Shown here in pieces: positions 28,456 through 36,149 of a stretch of DNA of 64,000 bases. How positions within the stretch are numbered: position 1 is the stretch's first letter; every line of letters starts with the position of its first letter. Origin of the DNA: CAUZIR01 sp034421295 (GTDB taxonomy: Bacteria > Chloroflexota > Dehalococcoidia > Lucifugimonadales > UBA2962); the NCBI GenBank assembly GCA_034421295.1, contig DAOUKM010000021.1:1-64000 (forward strand), read 5' to 3'. The notes below the pieces were generated by a model that saw only the letters and a program-made list of their open reading frames with translations, was not told the origin of the DNA and did no database searches. Position numbers and translations under genes: made by a program.

Positions 28456-29286
28456 CTAGTTCGGCGGTGAGCCGAGGAACCAGCGGAGCGTGTCCTCGAA
28501 GGCGCCCGGCATCTCCTGGTGCAGCCAGTGTCCGGCGCCCTCGATCTCCGCCAGCCTGCGCCGGGCGAGGAGTTCTGAGATGCCCACGGCCTCACCGTGG
28601 GTCAGGTCCCGGCTTAGCCGCCCTCGCAGCACCAGCGTCGGACAGCCGATACGACGCCAATCGCTCCAGAGTTCGTCTGCGGACGCCATGTAGGCGGGAT
28701 ATGCGGCCGAGTCGTGCTTGAACGAGCGTCCGCCGTCCAGTCCACCACCGCTCAGGCTTCGTCCCTGCCGGTCGAGGACCGAATCGGCGGCTCCCGGTCT
28801 CTGTCGCCTCAGGTAACCGACCATCTCGTCGAACGAGGCCCATTCGCTCTCGGCATGGTCCTCCTGCGCTTCAAGGTCGTAGATTACGAGGGAGGAGACG
28901 GCGTCGGGCATATCGGCCGCGAGCCTGGCCGCGAGCCTGGACCCCGCACCGTGTCCTATGACCACGGCTCCCTCCGTCCCGACCACTGAAGCAAAAGTGG
29001 ACAGGTCCGAATAGACATCGTCGAAGCGGTACTCGGCGGCGGGGGGACGGTCCGCCCCGCCGTGTCCTCGCAGCTCGGGAGCGTACACGTGATGGGATCC
29101 GCGGAACCTCGGGGCGAGCAGGTCCCATGTCCTTGGAGAGTCACCCAGATCGTGGACGAGCAGCATCTGGCTCGGGCTCTGCCCTCCCCAGTCTATGTAC
29201 CCGAGCCGAAGGCCCGCCGACCGGTAGGTGCGGCGAACGGGCCTGGATTGCGTTCTCCCCGGCCCGGCCGGGCCTCTGCTGACCAT
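28456..29286 (-). CDS. Alpha/beta-hydrolase-fold protein without serine nucleophile
   Basis: 276 residues with the usual fold: LLVHDLGDSPRTWD oxyanion strand, ELRGHGGADRP loop, nucleophile elbow and C-terminal His in GAGHWLHQE. The elbow reads G-H-G-A-G (residues 111-115), so glycine 113 stands where Ser is expected in G-x-S-x-G. Classic ester hydrolysis is unlikely; non-hydrolytic members (lyases, cofactor-free dioxygenases, ligand receptors) exist in the fold. Convergent with the crotonase gene and downstream of the ABC binding-protein gene (9-bp gap). Confidence 0.8.
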   Translation of the reverse strand: MVSRGPAGPGRTQSRPVRRTYRSAGLRLGYIDWGGQSPSQMLLVHDLGDSPRTWDLLAPRFRGSHHVYAPELRGHGGADRPPAAEYRFDDVYSDLSTFASVVGTEGAVVIGHGAGSRLAARLAADMPDAVSSLVIYDLEAQEDHAESEWASFDEMVGYLRRQRPGAADSVLDRQGRSLSGGGLDGGRSFKHDSAAYPAYMASADELWSDWRRIGCPTLVLRGRLSRDLTHGEAVGISELLARRRLAEIEGAGHWLHQEMPGAFEDTLRWFLGSPPN

Positions 29287-29295
29287 GCGTTTCGT

Positions 29296-30369
29296 TCAGG
29301 GCCAGTTCAGCGAGGCGCCGTCGTATATCTCCTCGAGGAACCGGGTGGTGAAAGCAGTCTGGTAGTCGAACGGCTGAGGAATGGCCTCGAACTCGAGGAG
29401 GTGATCGTACAGGGCCTTCCACTGGGCATCCGTCATCGCTCCGAGCCCGGCCCTGCGCGTTGCATCTCCGACGGCGTCCTCAAGCTCGGTCCTGAGCATG
29501 AAGGCCTGATGTTCGCGGTTTTCTTCAGGCGCGTACTTTAGGACTATGTCCACGGTTTCGTCCGGATTGTTCAGGGCGTAATCCAGCCCCTTCATCGTCG
29601 CCCTGAGGAACCGGGTCACGAGGCCCGGGTCGGACTCGGCGGTGTCGGAAAGCGTAATGTAGGTCAGACCCATTGTCGGGACGCCAAAATCGGCCGGATC
29701 CCAGACTACCACCTCAAAGCCCAGCCGCCTGACGGTGTCCGGTTCGTTGGACTTGAAGACGGCCAGAATGTCGACCTGCCCTTCGGTCAGCACCCTGGGA
29801 TCGAAACCCACACGGACCTCCTGGATGCTGGAGCGGTTTACCCCCTCTGACTTGACCATGGCCTGGTAGTCGGGCGGCACCGAGATCTTGTAACCCAAGA
29901 TCTTGCCCTCCCAGTCGGCCAGGTCCCGGATGCCGCTGTCGGCCAGCGCCATGTAACCCTGCTCACCCTTCTGGCCGAACAGCGCGATGGCGACGATTGG
30001 AGCGCCCGGGTCGGATCGTCGCTTGAGCACGGAGGTAGCCGCCGCAGTGGTGAAGTGGACATCGCCGGAGAGCAGCAACTTGAGGTGCTCTCCCGTGGAG
30101 GCGTGCCGAATGTCGACTTCCAGACCCTGCTCTGCGAAATAGCCGTTCTCCTCGGCCACGTATGCGGCCACGAAAGGAAGGTTTGCCTGCGGCTTAAAGC
30201 CGGCCATGAAAACCACCTGGCGAAGCTCTGGCGGCTCCTGTTCGCCGGAGCAGCCCACAGCGACGATCGCCACCACAAGGGCCAGCGCGGCATAGAGCAC
30301 CCCTGGATTCAATCGGGATTGCCCGCCGGGCCGGCGCCCGGCGAGTGAGGGAAAGGGTGTGTCAGTCAT
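29296..30369 (-). CDS. NMT1/THI5/SsuA-like ABC transporter substrate-binding lipoprotein
   Basis: 357 residues. N-terminal signal with lipobox ending AVGC, then a periplasmic-binding type 2 fold: LPFVAAYVAEENGYFAEQGLEV is the family's hallmark opening. Related proteins bind thiamine precursors, sulfonates, nitrate or small organic ligands; the ligand here is unknown. Processed by the LspA encoded at 3924. Divergent from the HxlR regulator; the matching permease and ATPase genes lie beyond the regulator on the minus strand. Confidence 0.88.
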   Translation of the reverse strand: MTDTPFPSLAGRRPGGQSRLNPGVLYAALALVVAIVAVGCSGEQEPPELRQVVFMAGFKPQANLPFVAAYVAEENGYFAEQGLEVDIRHASTGEHLKLLLSGDVHFTTAAATSVLKRRSDPGAPIVAIALFGQKGEQGYMALADSGIRDLADWEGKILGYKISVPPDYQAMVKSEGVNRSSIQEVRVGFDPRVLTEGQVDILAVFKSNEPDTVRRLGFEVVVWDPADFGVPTMGLTYITLSDTAESDPGLVTRFLRATMKGLDYALNNPDETVDIVLKYAPEENREHQAFMLRTELEDAVGDATRRAGLGAMTDAQWKALYDHLLEFEAIPQPFDYQTAFTTRFLEEIYDGASLNWP

Positions 30370-30418
30370 CGCTTCACCGTGGTTTGCGGGGTGCCCGGTC
30401 TAGCTCGAGGAGGTAGCA

Positions 30419-30468
30419 AGTTGCAACTAAATGGTAGTTTAGTACCCTAGACGATTAAGTCAACAGCC
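30419..30468. promoter_or_regulatory. Intergenic operator/promoter region between ABC binding protein and HxlR regulator
   Basis: A perfect 10-bp palindrome AGTTGCAACT (30419-30428) adjoins an inverted repeat ACTAAA-N6-TTTAGT (30426-30443). On the minus strand TTGACT and TAAACT, separated by 16 bp, form a promoter whose -10 box lies in the inverted repeat. The regulator gene has GGGAGGGG just before its ATG. HxlR-type regulators often bind short dyads like these next to their own gene. Confidence 0.6.
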
Positions 30469-30481
30469 CGAGGGAGGGGCT

Positions 30482-30907
30482 ATGGACGCCACTCTGAGAC
30501 GGAACGACCCGGTTACCAAGGCACTGGACCTAGTGGGGGACAGGTGGACTCTGGCTGTCCTGCGAGACCTGCTTCGCGGGAACACGCGGTTCTCGCAGCT
30601 CAAGACATCTGTCGCCGGGATCGCCAGCAACATCCTCTCAGACCGTCTTCAGCGGCTTGAGCGAAACGGGATAGTGGAGCGCCATGTCTACAGCGACCAC
30701 CCGCTCAGGGCTGAGTACAGGCTCACGCGCAAGGGCCACGACCTTGGAGTCGTCGCTGGCGCGCTGGCCGCGTGGGGGGCCAGACACCTGTCGGAGGAGC
30801 GGTACCTGGTTCACCGTGAGTGCGGGGAAACGGCCGAGGTCCGCTACTACTGCACCCGGTGTGATCACACCATCCGCCGGTCGGAAGTTAGGCTGATCGT
30901 CGGGTAG
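30482..30907 (+). CDS. HxlR-family winged-helix transcriptional regulator with C-terminal Cys motif
   Basis: 141 residues. HxlR/DUF24 winged helix: VGDRWTLAVLRDLLRGNTRFSQL, the recognition region NILSDRLQRLERNGIV and the EYRLTRKG wing. A C-terminal addition has HRECG and CTRCDH, which could form a small metal-binding or redox knuckle. Placed between the two parts of the ABC operon and divergent from the binding-protein gene, it most likely controls that transporter and itself. Inducer unknown. Confidence 0.88.
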   Translation: MDATLRRNDPVTKALDLVGDRWTLAVLRDLLRGNTRFSQLKTSVAGIASNILSDRLQRLERNGIVERHVYSDHPLRAEYRLTRKGHDLGVVAGALAAWGARHLSEERYLVHRECGETAEVRYYCTRCDHTIRRSEVRLIVG

Positions 30908-30952
30908 AAGAGATCACGTGCCTGGCGGGGCTCCGGCTGCCCGGCCGGGCCG

Positions 30953-31795
30953 CTAGACGGCCCGCTCGCTCTCGTGCCAGAACAGTATGCGCTTTTCGCC
31001 GTACCAGGTGAGCGCCGTCAGAGATATGCCGATTACGGCCAGCACGACGACGGAGGCGAACAGCCTGGGCATATTCAGGTCGTTGTGGGCGACGATTATC
31101 ACGCTGCCTAGGCCGCGGTCCCCGGTGAACCACTCCCCTACCACCGCGCCGATCACCGAGAGGGGTACGGCGATCCTGAACGCGGCAAACATGTACGGCA
31201 GCGCACTGAATCCCCTCAGCTTCCACAGTACCTCGGCATTCGAAGCGTTCAGCGATCTGAAAAGGTCAAGAGCCTCAGGGCTGACCGAGCGCAGCCCGGC
31301 CAGGGTATTTACCAGCACGGGGAAGAACGTGATCAGGGAGGCTACGAGGATCTTGGGGAATGATCCGAAACCGAACCAGATCACAAACAGGGGCGCTACC
31401 GCCACGATAGGCGTGACCTTTACCAGGACTGCCAGCGGCAGCAGGCTCCTCTCCAGGGCGCGGGACTGGGACATTATGATTGCGCCGGTGATAGCCACCC
31501 CTGCGCCCATGGCGAATCCGCCGAGGGATTCGCCCAGGGTGATGGCGCCGTGGAAGGCGAAGTACTCGATGTCGACGAACAGGTCTGACAGGATCGCGGA
31601 AGGAGCGGGCACCAGGTATTCGGCCACGCCTCCGACGCGCACCCACAGCTCCCAGACCGCCGCGGCCAGGGCCAGGGCGACCGCCGGTGGCAGCAGATAG
31701 GCCCCGACGCCGAGAGCATCCCTCCATCGCCCCAGGGCCATGCGGACCGATGCGCGCTGTTGGCCCCTCCGGGAGCCGGTTACAGAGCCTTCCAT
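30953..31795 (-). CDS. ABC transporter permease, SsuC/TauC type
   Basis: 280 residues, about six membrane spans. The cytoplasmic EAA loop appears as the segment SALPYMFAAFRIAVPLSVIGA, and GLGSVI follows. ATG 31795 lies 3 bp after the end of the ATPase gene. With the ATPase and the lipoprotein it makes a complete NMT1-type importer. Confidence 0.9.
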   Translation of the reverse strand: MEGSVTGSRRGQQRASVRMALGRWRDALGVGAYLLPPAVALALAAAVWELWVRVGGVAEYLVPAPSAILSDLFVDIEYFAFHGAITLGESLGGFAMGAGVAITGAIIMSQSRALERSLLPLAVLVKVTPIVAVAPLFVIWFGFGSFPKILVASLITFFPVLVNTLAGLRSVSPEALDLFRSLNASNAEVLWKLRGFSALPYMFAAFRIAVPLSVIGAVVGEWFTGDRGLGSVIIVAHNDLNMPRLFASVVVLAVIGISLTALTWYGEKRILFWHESERAV

Positions 31796-31798
31796 AAC

Positions 31799-32653
31799 CT
31801 AGATCCCGACGCCCATGGACAGGGATTCGCGGATGCGAGAGCACAGCTCATGGAAGCGTACGGACTGCTCGACATCGGCGCCCCTGGGCCTGGGGAACCC
31901 CACCGGTATCTCGTCTACGATACGGCCCGGCCTCGCGCTCATCACGAGCACCCTGTCCGCCAGCAGGGCGGCCTCGGCGACGCTGTGGGTAATGAATACG
32001 ACAGTCTTGTCCGTGGCCTCCCACAGGCCCAGGAGCTCGTAGCGCATCGACTCCCTGGTGATCTCGTCGAGAGAGCCGAACGGCTCATCCATCAACAGCA
32101 CCTTTGGGTCAAAGGCGAAGGCGCGGGCCAGCGCTACCCGCTGCCTCATGCCGCCGGAGAGCTGATGTGGGTAGTAGGAGCCGAAATCGCCCAGACCCAC
32201 CGACGCCATCACCTCTCCGGCACGGTCCGGCCTGTCGCCGGGCCCCGGGTTGAGCTCTATCGGCAGCCTGATGTTCTCGAGGACGTTACGCCATGGAAGC
32301 AGCGCCGGGTCCTGGAACACGTATCCGATCGATTTTCCCGCCCTGGCGAAACGTGGCTCGGCGTCTCCTATCCGGACGGTACCTGCGTCGGCCTCCACCA
32401 GCCCGCCCAGGATCTTAAGGAGCGTTGTCTTGCCACATCCGCTGGGTCCGATCACGGCGACGAATTCGCCCGGGGACACCTCCACTGAGACGTCCGTCAG
32501 CACCGGGAGCGTTAGCCCATCGCCGGAAGGATAGGTCTTGTGCAGTTCCCGGGCGCATATGCCCGGCGCCGCCGCGCGGGAATTCTGGGGGGTCGAACCG
32601 GCCTGGCCGAGTAATGTAGATCGGCGCAAATCCTCTCTCCACGGCTGATTCAC
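31799..32653 (-). CDS. ABC transporter ATP-binding protein, SsuB/TauB type
   Basis: 284 residues. Walker A GPSGCGKTT, signature LSGGMRQRVALARA, Walker B LLMDEPFGSLDE, and H-loop FITHSV are all intact. Start GTG 32653; the first about 30 residues lie before the ABC fold and may be partly untranslated. Energises the importer of the permease encoded just downstream. Confidence 0.92.
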   Translation of the reverse strand: MNQPWREDLRRSTLLGQAGSTPQNSRAAAPGICARELHKTYPSGDGLTLPVLTDVSVEVSPGEFVAVIGPSGCGKTTLLKILGGLVEADAGTVRIGDAEPRFARAGKSIGYVFQDPALLPWRNVLENIRLPIELNPGPGDRPDRAGEVMASVGLGDFGSYYPHQLSGGMRQRVALARAFAFDPKVLLMDEPFGSLDEITRESMRYELLGLWEATDKTVVFITHSVAEAALLADRVLVMSARPGRIVDEIPVGFPRPRGADVEQSVRFHELCSRIRESLSMGVGI

Positions 32654-32742
32654 CTCGGGGAGGCGTCCCGGCCATCGTCAAATCGAAGTAAGGTGCCGCG
32701 TTCTCCGGGGCGTTCTCGACCCCGGGAAGGTCGACGATGGGC

Positions 32743-33582
32743 TCAGCGTCCCCCCGGCGTCCGTTCGGAAAGTCCTTCCCTGAAGGCCGCCGCCACAGCC
32801 TTGTACTCGCGCATCACCTCGTTGCTGAGCAGGACGGTCGGCTTGTCCGTCTGCCGATAATCGGGCCTCAGGCCGAATCTGCCAAGGAAGGGCAGATCGA
32901 GTTCCTCGGCCAGGCTCTCTCCACCGCCCGAACCGAACACATCGCCCGAAAAATTCTCGACGATACCCAGCACTTTGACCTTGAGGGTCCTGATCATGTT
33001 GATGGAACGCCGGGCGTCGACGACGGCGAGTTCCTGGGGGGTTGTCACGACTACGAAGCCGTCCAGCTGCAGGGTCTGCATCACGGTCAGTGGCGCATCC
33101 GATGTGCCCGGCGGAAGGTCTACGAGCAGGAAGTCCAGATCTCCCCAGGTCGTGGACTGCAGCAGCTGGTTGATGGCGTTGTGGACCATCGGGCCGCGCC
33201 AGATAATCGCCTCGTCCTCTTTCTTCTGGAAAAAGCCCATCGACATCACGCGGACGCCGAATCGTTCGGGCGGGATGAGTTTCTTGGACTGGTCCATCTC
33301 CGGGGGCTCGAACACCTTCATCGCCCGCACCACGTTGGGACAGTCGATGTCCACGTCGAGCAGCCCCACCCGGGCTCCGTCCTGTGCGAGGGTAACGGCG
33401 AGGTTAACCGCGACGGTCGTCTTGCCGACCCCACCCTTGCCACTGTAGACGCCTACCGTATGGCCGACACCCTTGAGCGCATCGGTGATCGCACGCCGCT
33501 GCTCGAACTGGCGCTTCATCGACTCGAGTCGCGCCCTGGCCTGAGGATTCGATGCCGCGGGCGGCTTAGGTCTCTGCGTCAT
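32743..33582 (-). CDS. mrp: Mrp/NBP35-type P-loop ATPase (iron-sulfur carrier family)
   Basis: About 279 residues. Deviant Walker A SGKGGVGKTTVAVNLA, DVDIDCPN, and the DFLLVDLPPGTSD and VVTTPQELAVVDARR segments define the ApbC/Mrp family of iron-sulfur cluster carriers. The usual C-terminal C-x-x-C after ENMS is absent (here ENFSGDVFGSGG), so cluster binding may differ. ATG 33582 is taken; GTG 33603 is an in-frame alternative. In many genomes this gene adjoins sufT; here sufT is 26 kb away, across the island. Confidence 0.88.
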   Translation of the reverse strand: MTQRPKPPAASNPQARARLESMKRQFEQRRAITDALKGVGHTVGVYSGKGGVGKTTVAVNLAVTLAQDGARVGLLDVDIDCPNVVRAMKVFEPPEMDQSKKLIPPERFGVRVMSMGFFQKKEDEAIIWRGPMVHNAINQLLQSTTWGDLDFLLVDLPPGTSDAPLTVMQTLQLDGFVVVTTPQELAVVDARRSINMIRTLKVKVLGIVENFSGDVFGSGGGESLAEELDLPFLGRFGLRPDYRQTDKPTVLLSNEVMREYKAVAAAFREGLSERTPGGR

Positions 33583-33630
33583 GGCTAGTTGGTCACCATC
33601 CACATCCAGTGCTTACCAGTGAGTTGCAAC

Positions 33631-33656
33631 AAAAAGGGGGCCTCCGTGCCCCCTTT
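33631..33656. terminator. Rho-independent bidirectional terminator hairpin
   Basis: Stem AAAGGGGGC / GCCCCCTTT with a 6-nt loop, flanked by an A-tract on one side and Ts on the other, between mrp and the integrase. It coincides with the left island-boundary repeat. Confidence 0.75.
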
Positions 33657-33658
33657 AT
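33636..33658 (+). other. Left attachment-site-like repeat of the island
   Basis: GGGGGCCTCCGTGCCCCCT here matches GGGAGCCTCCGTGGCCCCCT at 59635-59654 with one substitution and one inserted G. The shared exact core is GCCTCCGTG (33640-33648). Position next to a tyrosine integrase and symmetry with the other boundary support an att role. Confidence 0.6.
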
Positions 33659-33764
33659 GATTGTCTAGCGATGTCCGATGTTGTCGCACGTTATATCCCG
33701 TGAAGCGCTTAGAACAGGGCTCAATGGACTATCTATCGTGTACTGACGTCTCACGACGTCACCT

Positions 33765-35069
33765 ATGAATTCATGTCTAAAAGTTATAAAATCAGGTATC
33801 ACGAGTATAAAGGGGGCTCCTGAACGGAGTGTGAAAAAGTTCACAGCTAGGTCGGTGGCAGGACTCCGCGAGCCGGGTCGATATTCGGACGGAGGTCGCG
33901 GCAGCTTCGGCTTGTATCTGCTCGTAAGTCAAAGGAAGGATGGCGGCGTTTCGCGCTCTTGGTGCCAGCGTATCAGAATTGGCGGCAGGCCAACCAATAT
34001 CGGCCTGGGCCCCTACCCCATCGTGACGCTGGCCGAGGCGCGTATCGCCGCCCTTGAAAATCAGCGGACTGTCAGGCGCGGAGGCGATCCCCGCAGGGCA
34101 AAGAGGCCTGGGGCGGCCGCCCTGAGCGTTCCTACATTCGCCATAGCCGCCGAGAAGGTGATCGCCCTGCATGCGTCCGGCTGGAAGGATGGCGGGCGCA
34201 GTGAACAGAAATGGTCGTCAAGCCTGGCCACCTATGCACACCCTTTCATAGGATCCAAGAAGGTCGATGAGATAACGTCTGCTGACGTGCTGGCCGTTCT
34301 GACGCCGATATGGGCCGAGAAGGCATCTACTGCAAAGAGGGTCAGACAGCGAATCTCCGCGGTCATGCGCTGGTCGATAGCTCAAGGCTATCGCACGGAC
34401 GATCCGGCGGGTACCGCCATCATCAAGGCCTTACCAAAGAACATTCACCGGGCGTCCCATTTCCGCGCACTGCCCCACGCCGAAGTTGGAGAGGCTGTGT
34501 CCAAGATACGGAATTCTGGTGGCGCCAGCGCGTCCGCGAGACTGGCCCTCGAGTTTCTAGTCCTGACCGCCGCAAGATCCGGCGAGGTCCGCGGCGCTAC
34601 GTGGACTGAGATGGACCTTGACGCCTCGACATGGACCATCTCGGCTGCGCGCTCAAAGACCGGCCGGCCGCATAGAGTGCCCCTGGCCGTGGAGACTCTG
34701 AAGGTGTTAGAAGGCGCCAGGGCCCTTTGCCGCGACGACGATACGCTGATCTTCCCTGGAGGACGGATCGGTAGGCCGCTATCCGACGCCACCCTGAGTC
34801 TCCTTTGCAAAACAGCCGAGATTGACGCGACTCCACATGGCTTTCGCTCAAGCTTTCGGAGTTGGGCGGCCGACATGGGAGCGCCACGCGAGTTGGCCGA
34901 GGCGGCGCTGGCCCACGTGGTTGAAGGCGTTGAGGGTGCTTACCAGCGCAGCGACCTATACGACCGAAGGCGGGCCCTCATGCAACAATGGGCCGATTAC
35001 GTTGTGCAGGTGAGGGAGGCCTCACTCAGCGGGCCGAACCGTCAAACGAGTGATGGGCGACTCCCATAG
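33765..35069 (+). CDS. Tyrosine-type site-specific integrase (DUF4102/P4 type)
   Basis: 434 residues. N-terminal arm-binding DUF4102-like domain (FTARSVAGLREPGRYSDGG), SAM-like core-binding domain (about 120-200), catalytic domain with Arg in TAARSGEVRGATW, the lysine of SKTGRPHRVPL, HGFRSSFR, a second His in ALAHVVEG and nucleophile Tyr in GAYQRSDLYDRRR. Start ATG 33765, with GTG 33831 as an alternative close to the conserved N-terminus. Presumably integrates and excises the island at the 33.64/59.64-kb repeats. Such integrases usually target tRNA 3' ends; no tRNA is found here. Confidence 0.93.
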   Translation: MNSCLKVIKSGITSIKGAPERSVKKFTARSVAGLREPGRYSDGGRGSFGLYLLVSQRKDGGVSRSWCQRIRIGGRPTNIGLGPYPIVTLAEARIAALENQRTVRRGGDPRRAKRPGAAALSVPTFAIAAEKVIALHASGWKDGGRSEQKWSSSLATYAHPFIGSKKVDEITSADVLAVLTPIWAEKASTAKRVRQRISAVMRWSIAQGYRTDDPAGTAIIKALPKNIHRASHFRALPHAEVGEAVSKIRNSGGASASARLALEFLVLTAARSGEVRGATWTEMDLDASTWTISAARSKTGRPHRVPLAVETLKVLEGARALCRDDDTLIFPGGRIGRPLSDATLSLLCKTAEIDATPHGFRSSFRSWAADMGAPRELAEAALAHVVEGVEGAYQRSDLYDRRRALMQQWADYVVQVREASLSGPNRQTSDGRLP

Positions 35070-35183
35070 CCGAAGAAAAGCCGCATCGAATAGCCTGTGA
35101 GGCAGTGGGTAAGACGTTTGCTGGAAGCCATGTTGCTGACAGCGCCTAGCCTATAGGCGAATCTATGAACTACGGAGGGAAAT

Positions 35184-35432
35184 ATGACAACTAACCATGA
35201 CCTCCTCAACCGGATCACCGCCCGGCCCGACGTCTTTGGCGGGAAGCCGATCATCCGCGACATGCGGATATCGGTGGAGCTCATACTGAGCTTGCTTAGC
35301 CAGGGTGCCACGCAAGACGAACTCCTGAACGATTACCCCGGGCTGGAACCGGAAGACATCCGGGCCTGCATCGCCTATGCGCATACTGTGATAGCAGGCG
35401 ACACGCTGGCTGCTGTTTCGGTCGGGGGGTAA
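35184..35432 (+). CDS. DUF433 antitoxin-like protein
   Basis: 82 residues. DUF433 winged-helix family: RPDVFGGKPIIRDMRISVELIL, then GATQDELLNDYPGLEPEDIRACIAYA. Preceded by GGAGGGA near an AT-rich patch containing the palindrome CCTATAGG. It overlaps the DUF5615 gene by 1 bp; this pair is a frequent putative toxin-antitoxin module in which DUF433 is the DNA-binding antitoxin. Confidence 0.88.
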   Translation: MTTNHDLLNRITARPDVFGGKPIIRDMRISVELILSLLSQGATQDELLNDYPGLEPEDIRACIAYAHTVIAGDTLAAVSVGG

Positions 35433-35788
35433 TGAGATTCCTTACCGATCGATGCGTTGGGCATCGACTGGCAGAATGGCTGCGAAGAAATGGGCACGAC
35501 GTAATTGAAGCGCAGACTCTTGGCCCGGACCCGGGAGACAGGGCGCTGCTGGAACGGGCGCGACTGGAGGAGCGGATTCTCGTCACGCTGGACAAGGACT
35601 TCGGAGAGTTGATCTACCTCAGGCAAATCCCTCACTCGGGACTGATACTCCTACCTGATGTGCGGGTGCCCCAGCGCATCGAAACAGTCAGAGCAGTAAT
35701 TGAGGATCACCTAGAGGCGCTTAGGGAGCATGCTGTCGTTACGGTACGCGGCGGGCGAATTCGGATCTCACGTCCGCCCTTGTCCTGA
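35432..35788 (+). CDS. DUF5615 PIN-like toxin
   Basis: 118 residues. Mut7-C/PIN-like fold: RFLTDRCVGHRLAEWLRRNGHDV at the N-terminus and VTLDKDFGELIYL in the middle, both matching DUF5615. Acidic residues in these motifs suggest a metal-dependent RNase; activity is not proven for most of the family. Starts inside the DUF433 stop (TAATG). Confidence 0.85.
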   Translation: MRFLTDRCVGHRLAEWLRRNGHDVIEAQTLGPDPGDRALLERARLEERILVTLDKDFGELIYLRQIPHSGLILLPDVRVPQRIETVRAVIEDHLEALREHAVVTVRGGRIRISRPPLS

Positions 35789-36149
35789 GAATCAGCGTCG
35801 TGGAGTCTTGCCCCTGCCTGTCCATCGAGACATGCGGCTTCACGGTCTGCTGGCACATTCATGACGGCAGGCGCCGCAGCCGGGCTCGGCACTCATGCGC
35901 TCATGGATCTGCTAGTCACCGAACAGCCGCAATGGCCGACCGATAAGTTCGGATCGAGGGCGCGACAGGGGAACAGATAGGCTAAAGGTTGGCTGCTGAG
36001 ATGGCAGGACAAGATTGGGGTTTGGCTAGCGATAGGTGACAGTACCCTGCTCGAAGAAGCGTTCAAGAGGCTCGCATTGGCCACCCAAAATTTCGCCGGC
36101 TGCTAGTGACCTGACACTGATTTCCCTCCGCCCTCCAGATAATCAAGTT
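35789..36149. other. Intergenic region without recognisable gene
   Basis: 361 bp between the convergent toxin and restriction-methylase genes. Short open frames lack family features or ribosome-binding sites. Nothing else is recognised. Confidence 0.6.

Noticed and set aside
33600..33764. tRNA gene as integration target
   Set aside because: No cloverleaf or GTTCGAATC-type T-loop is present at either island end.
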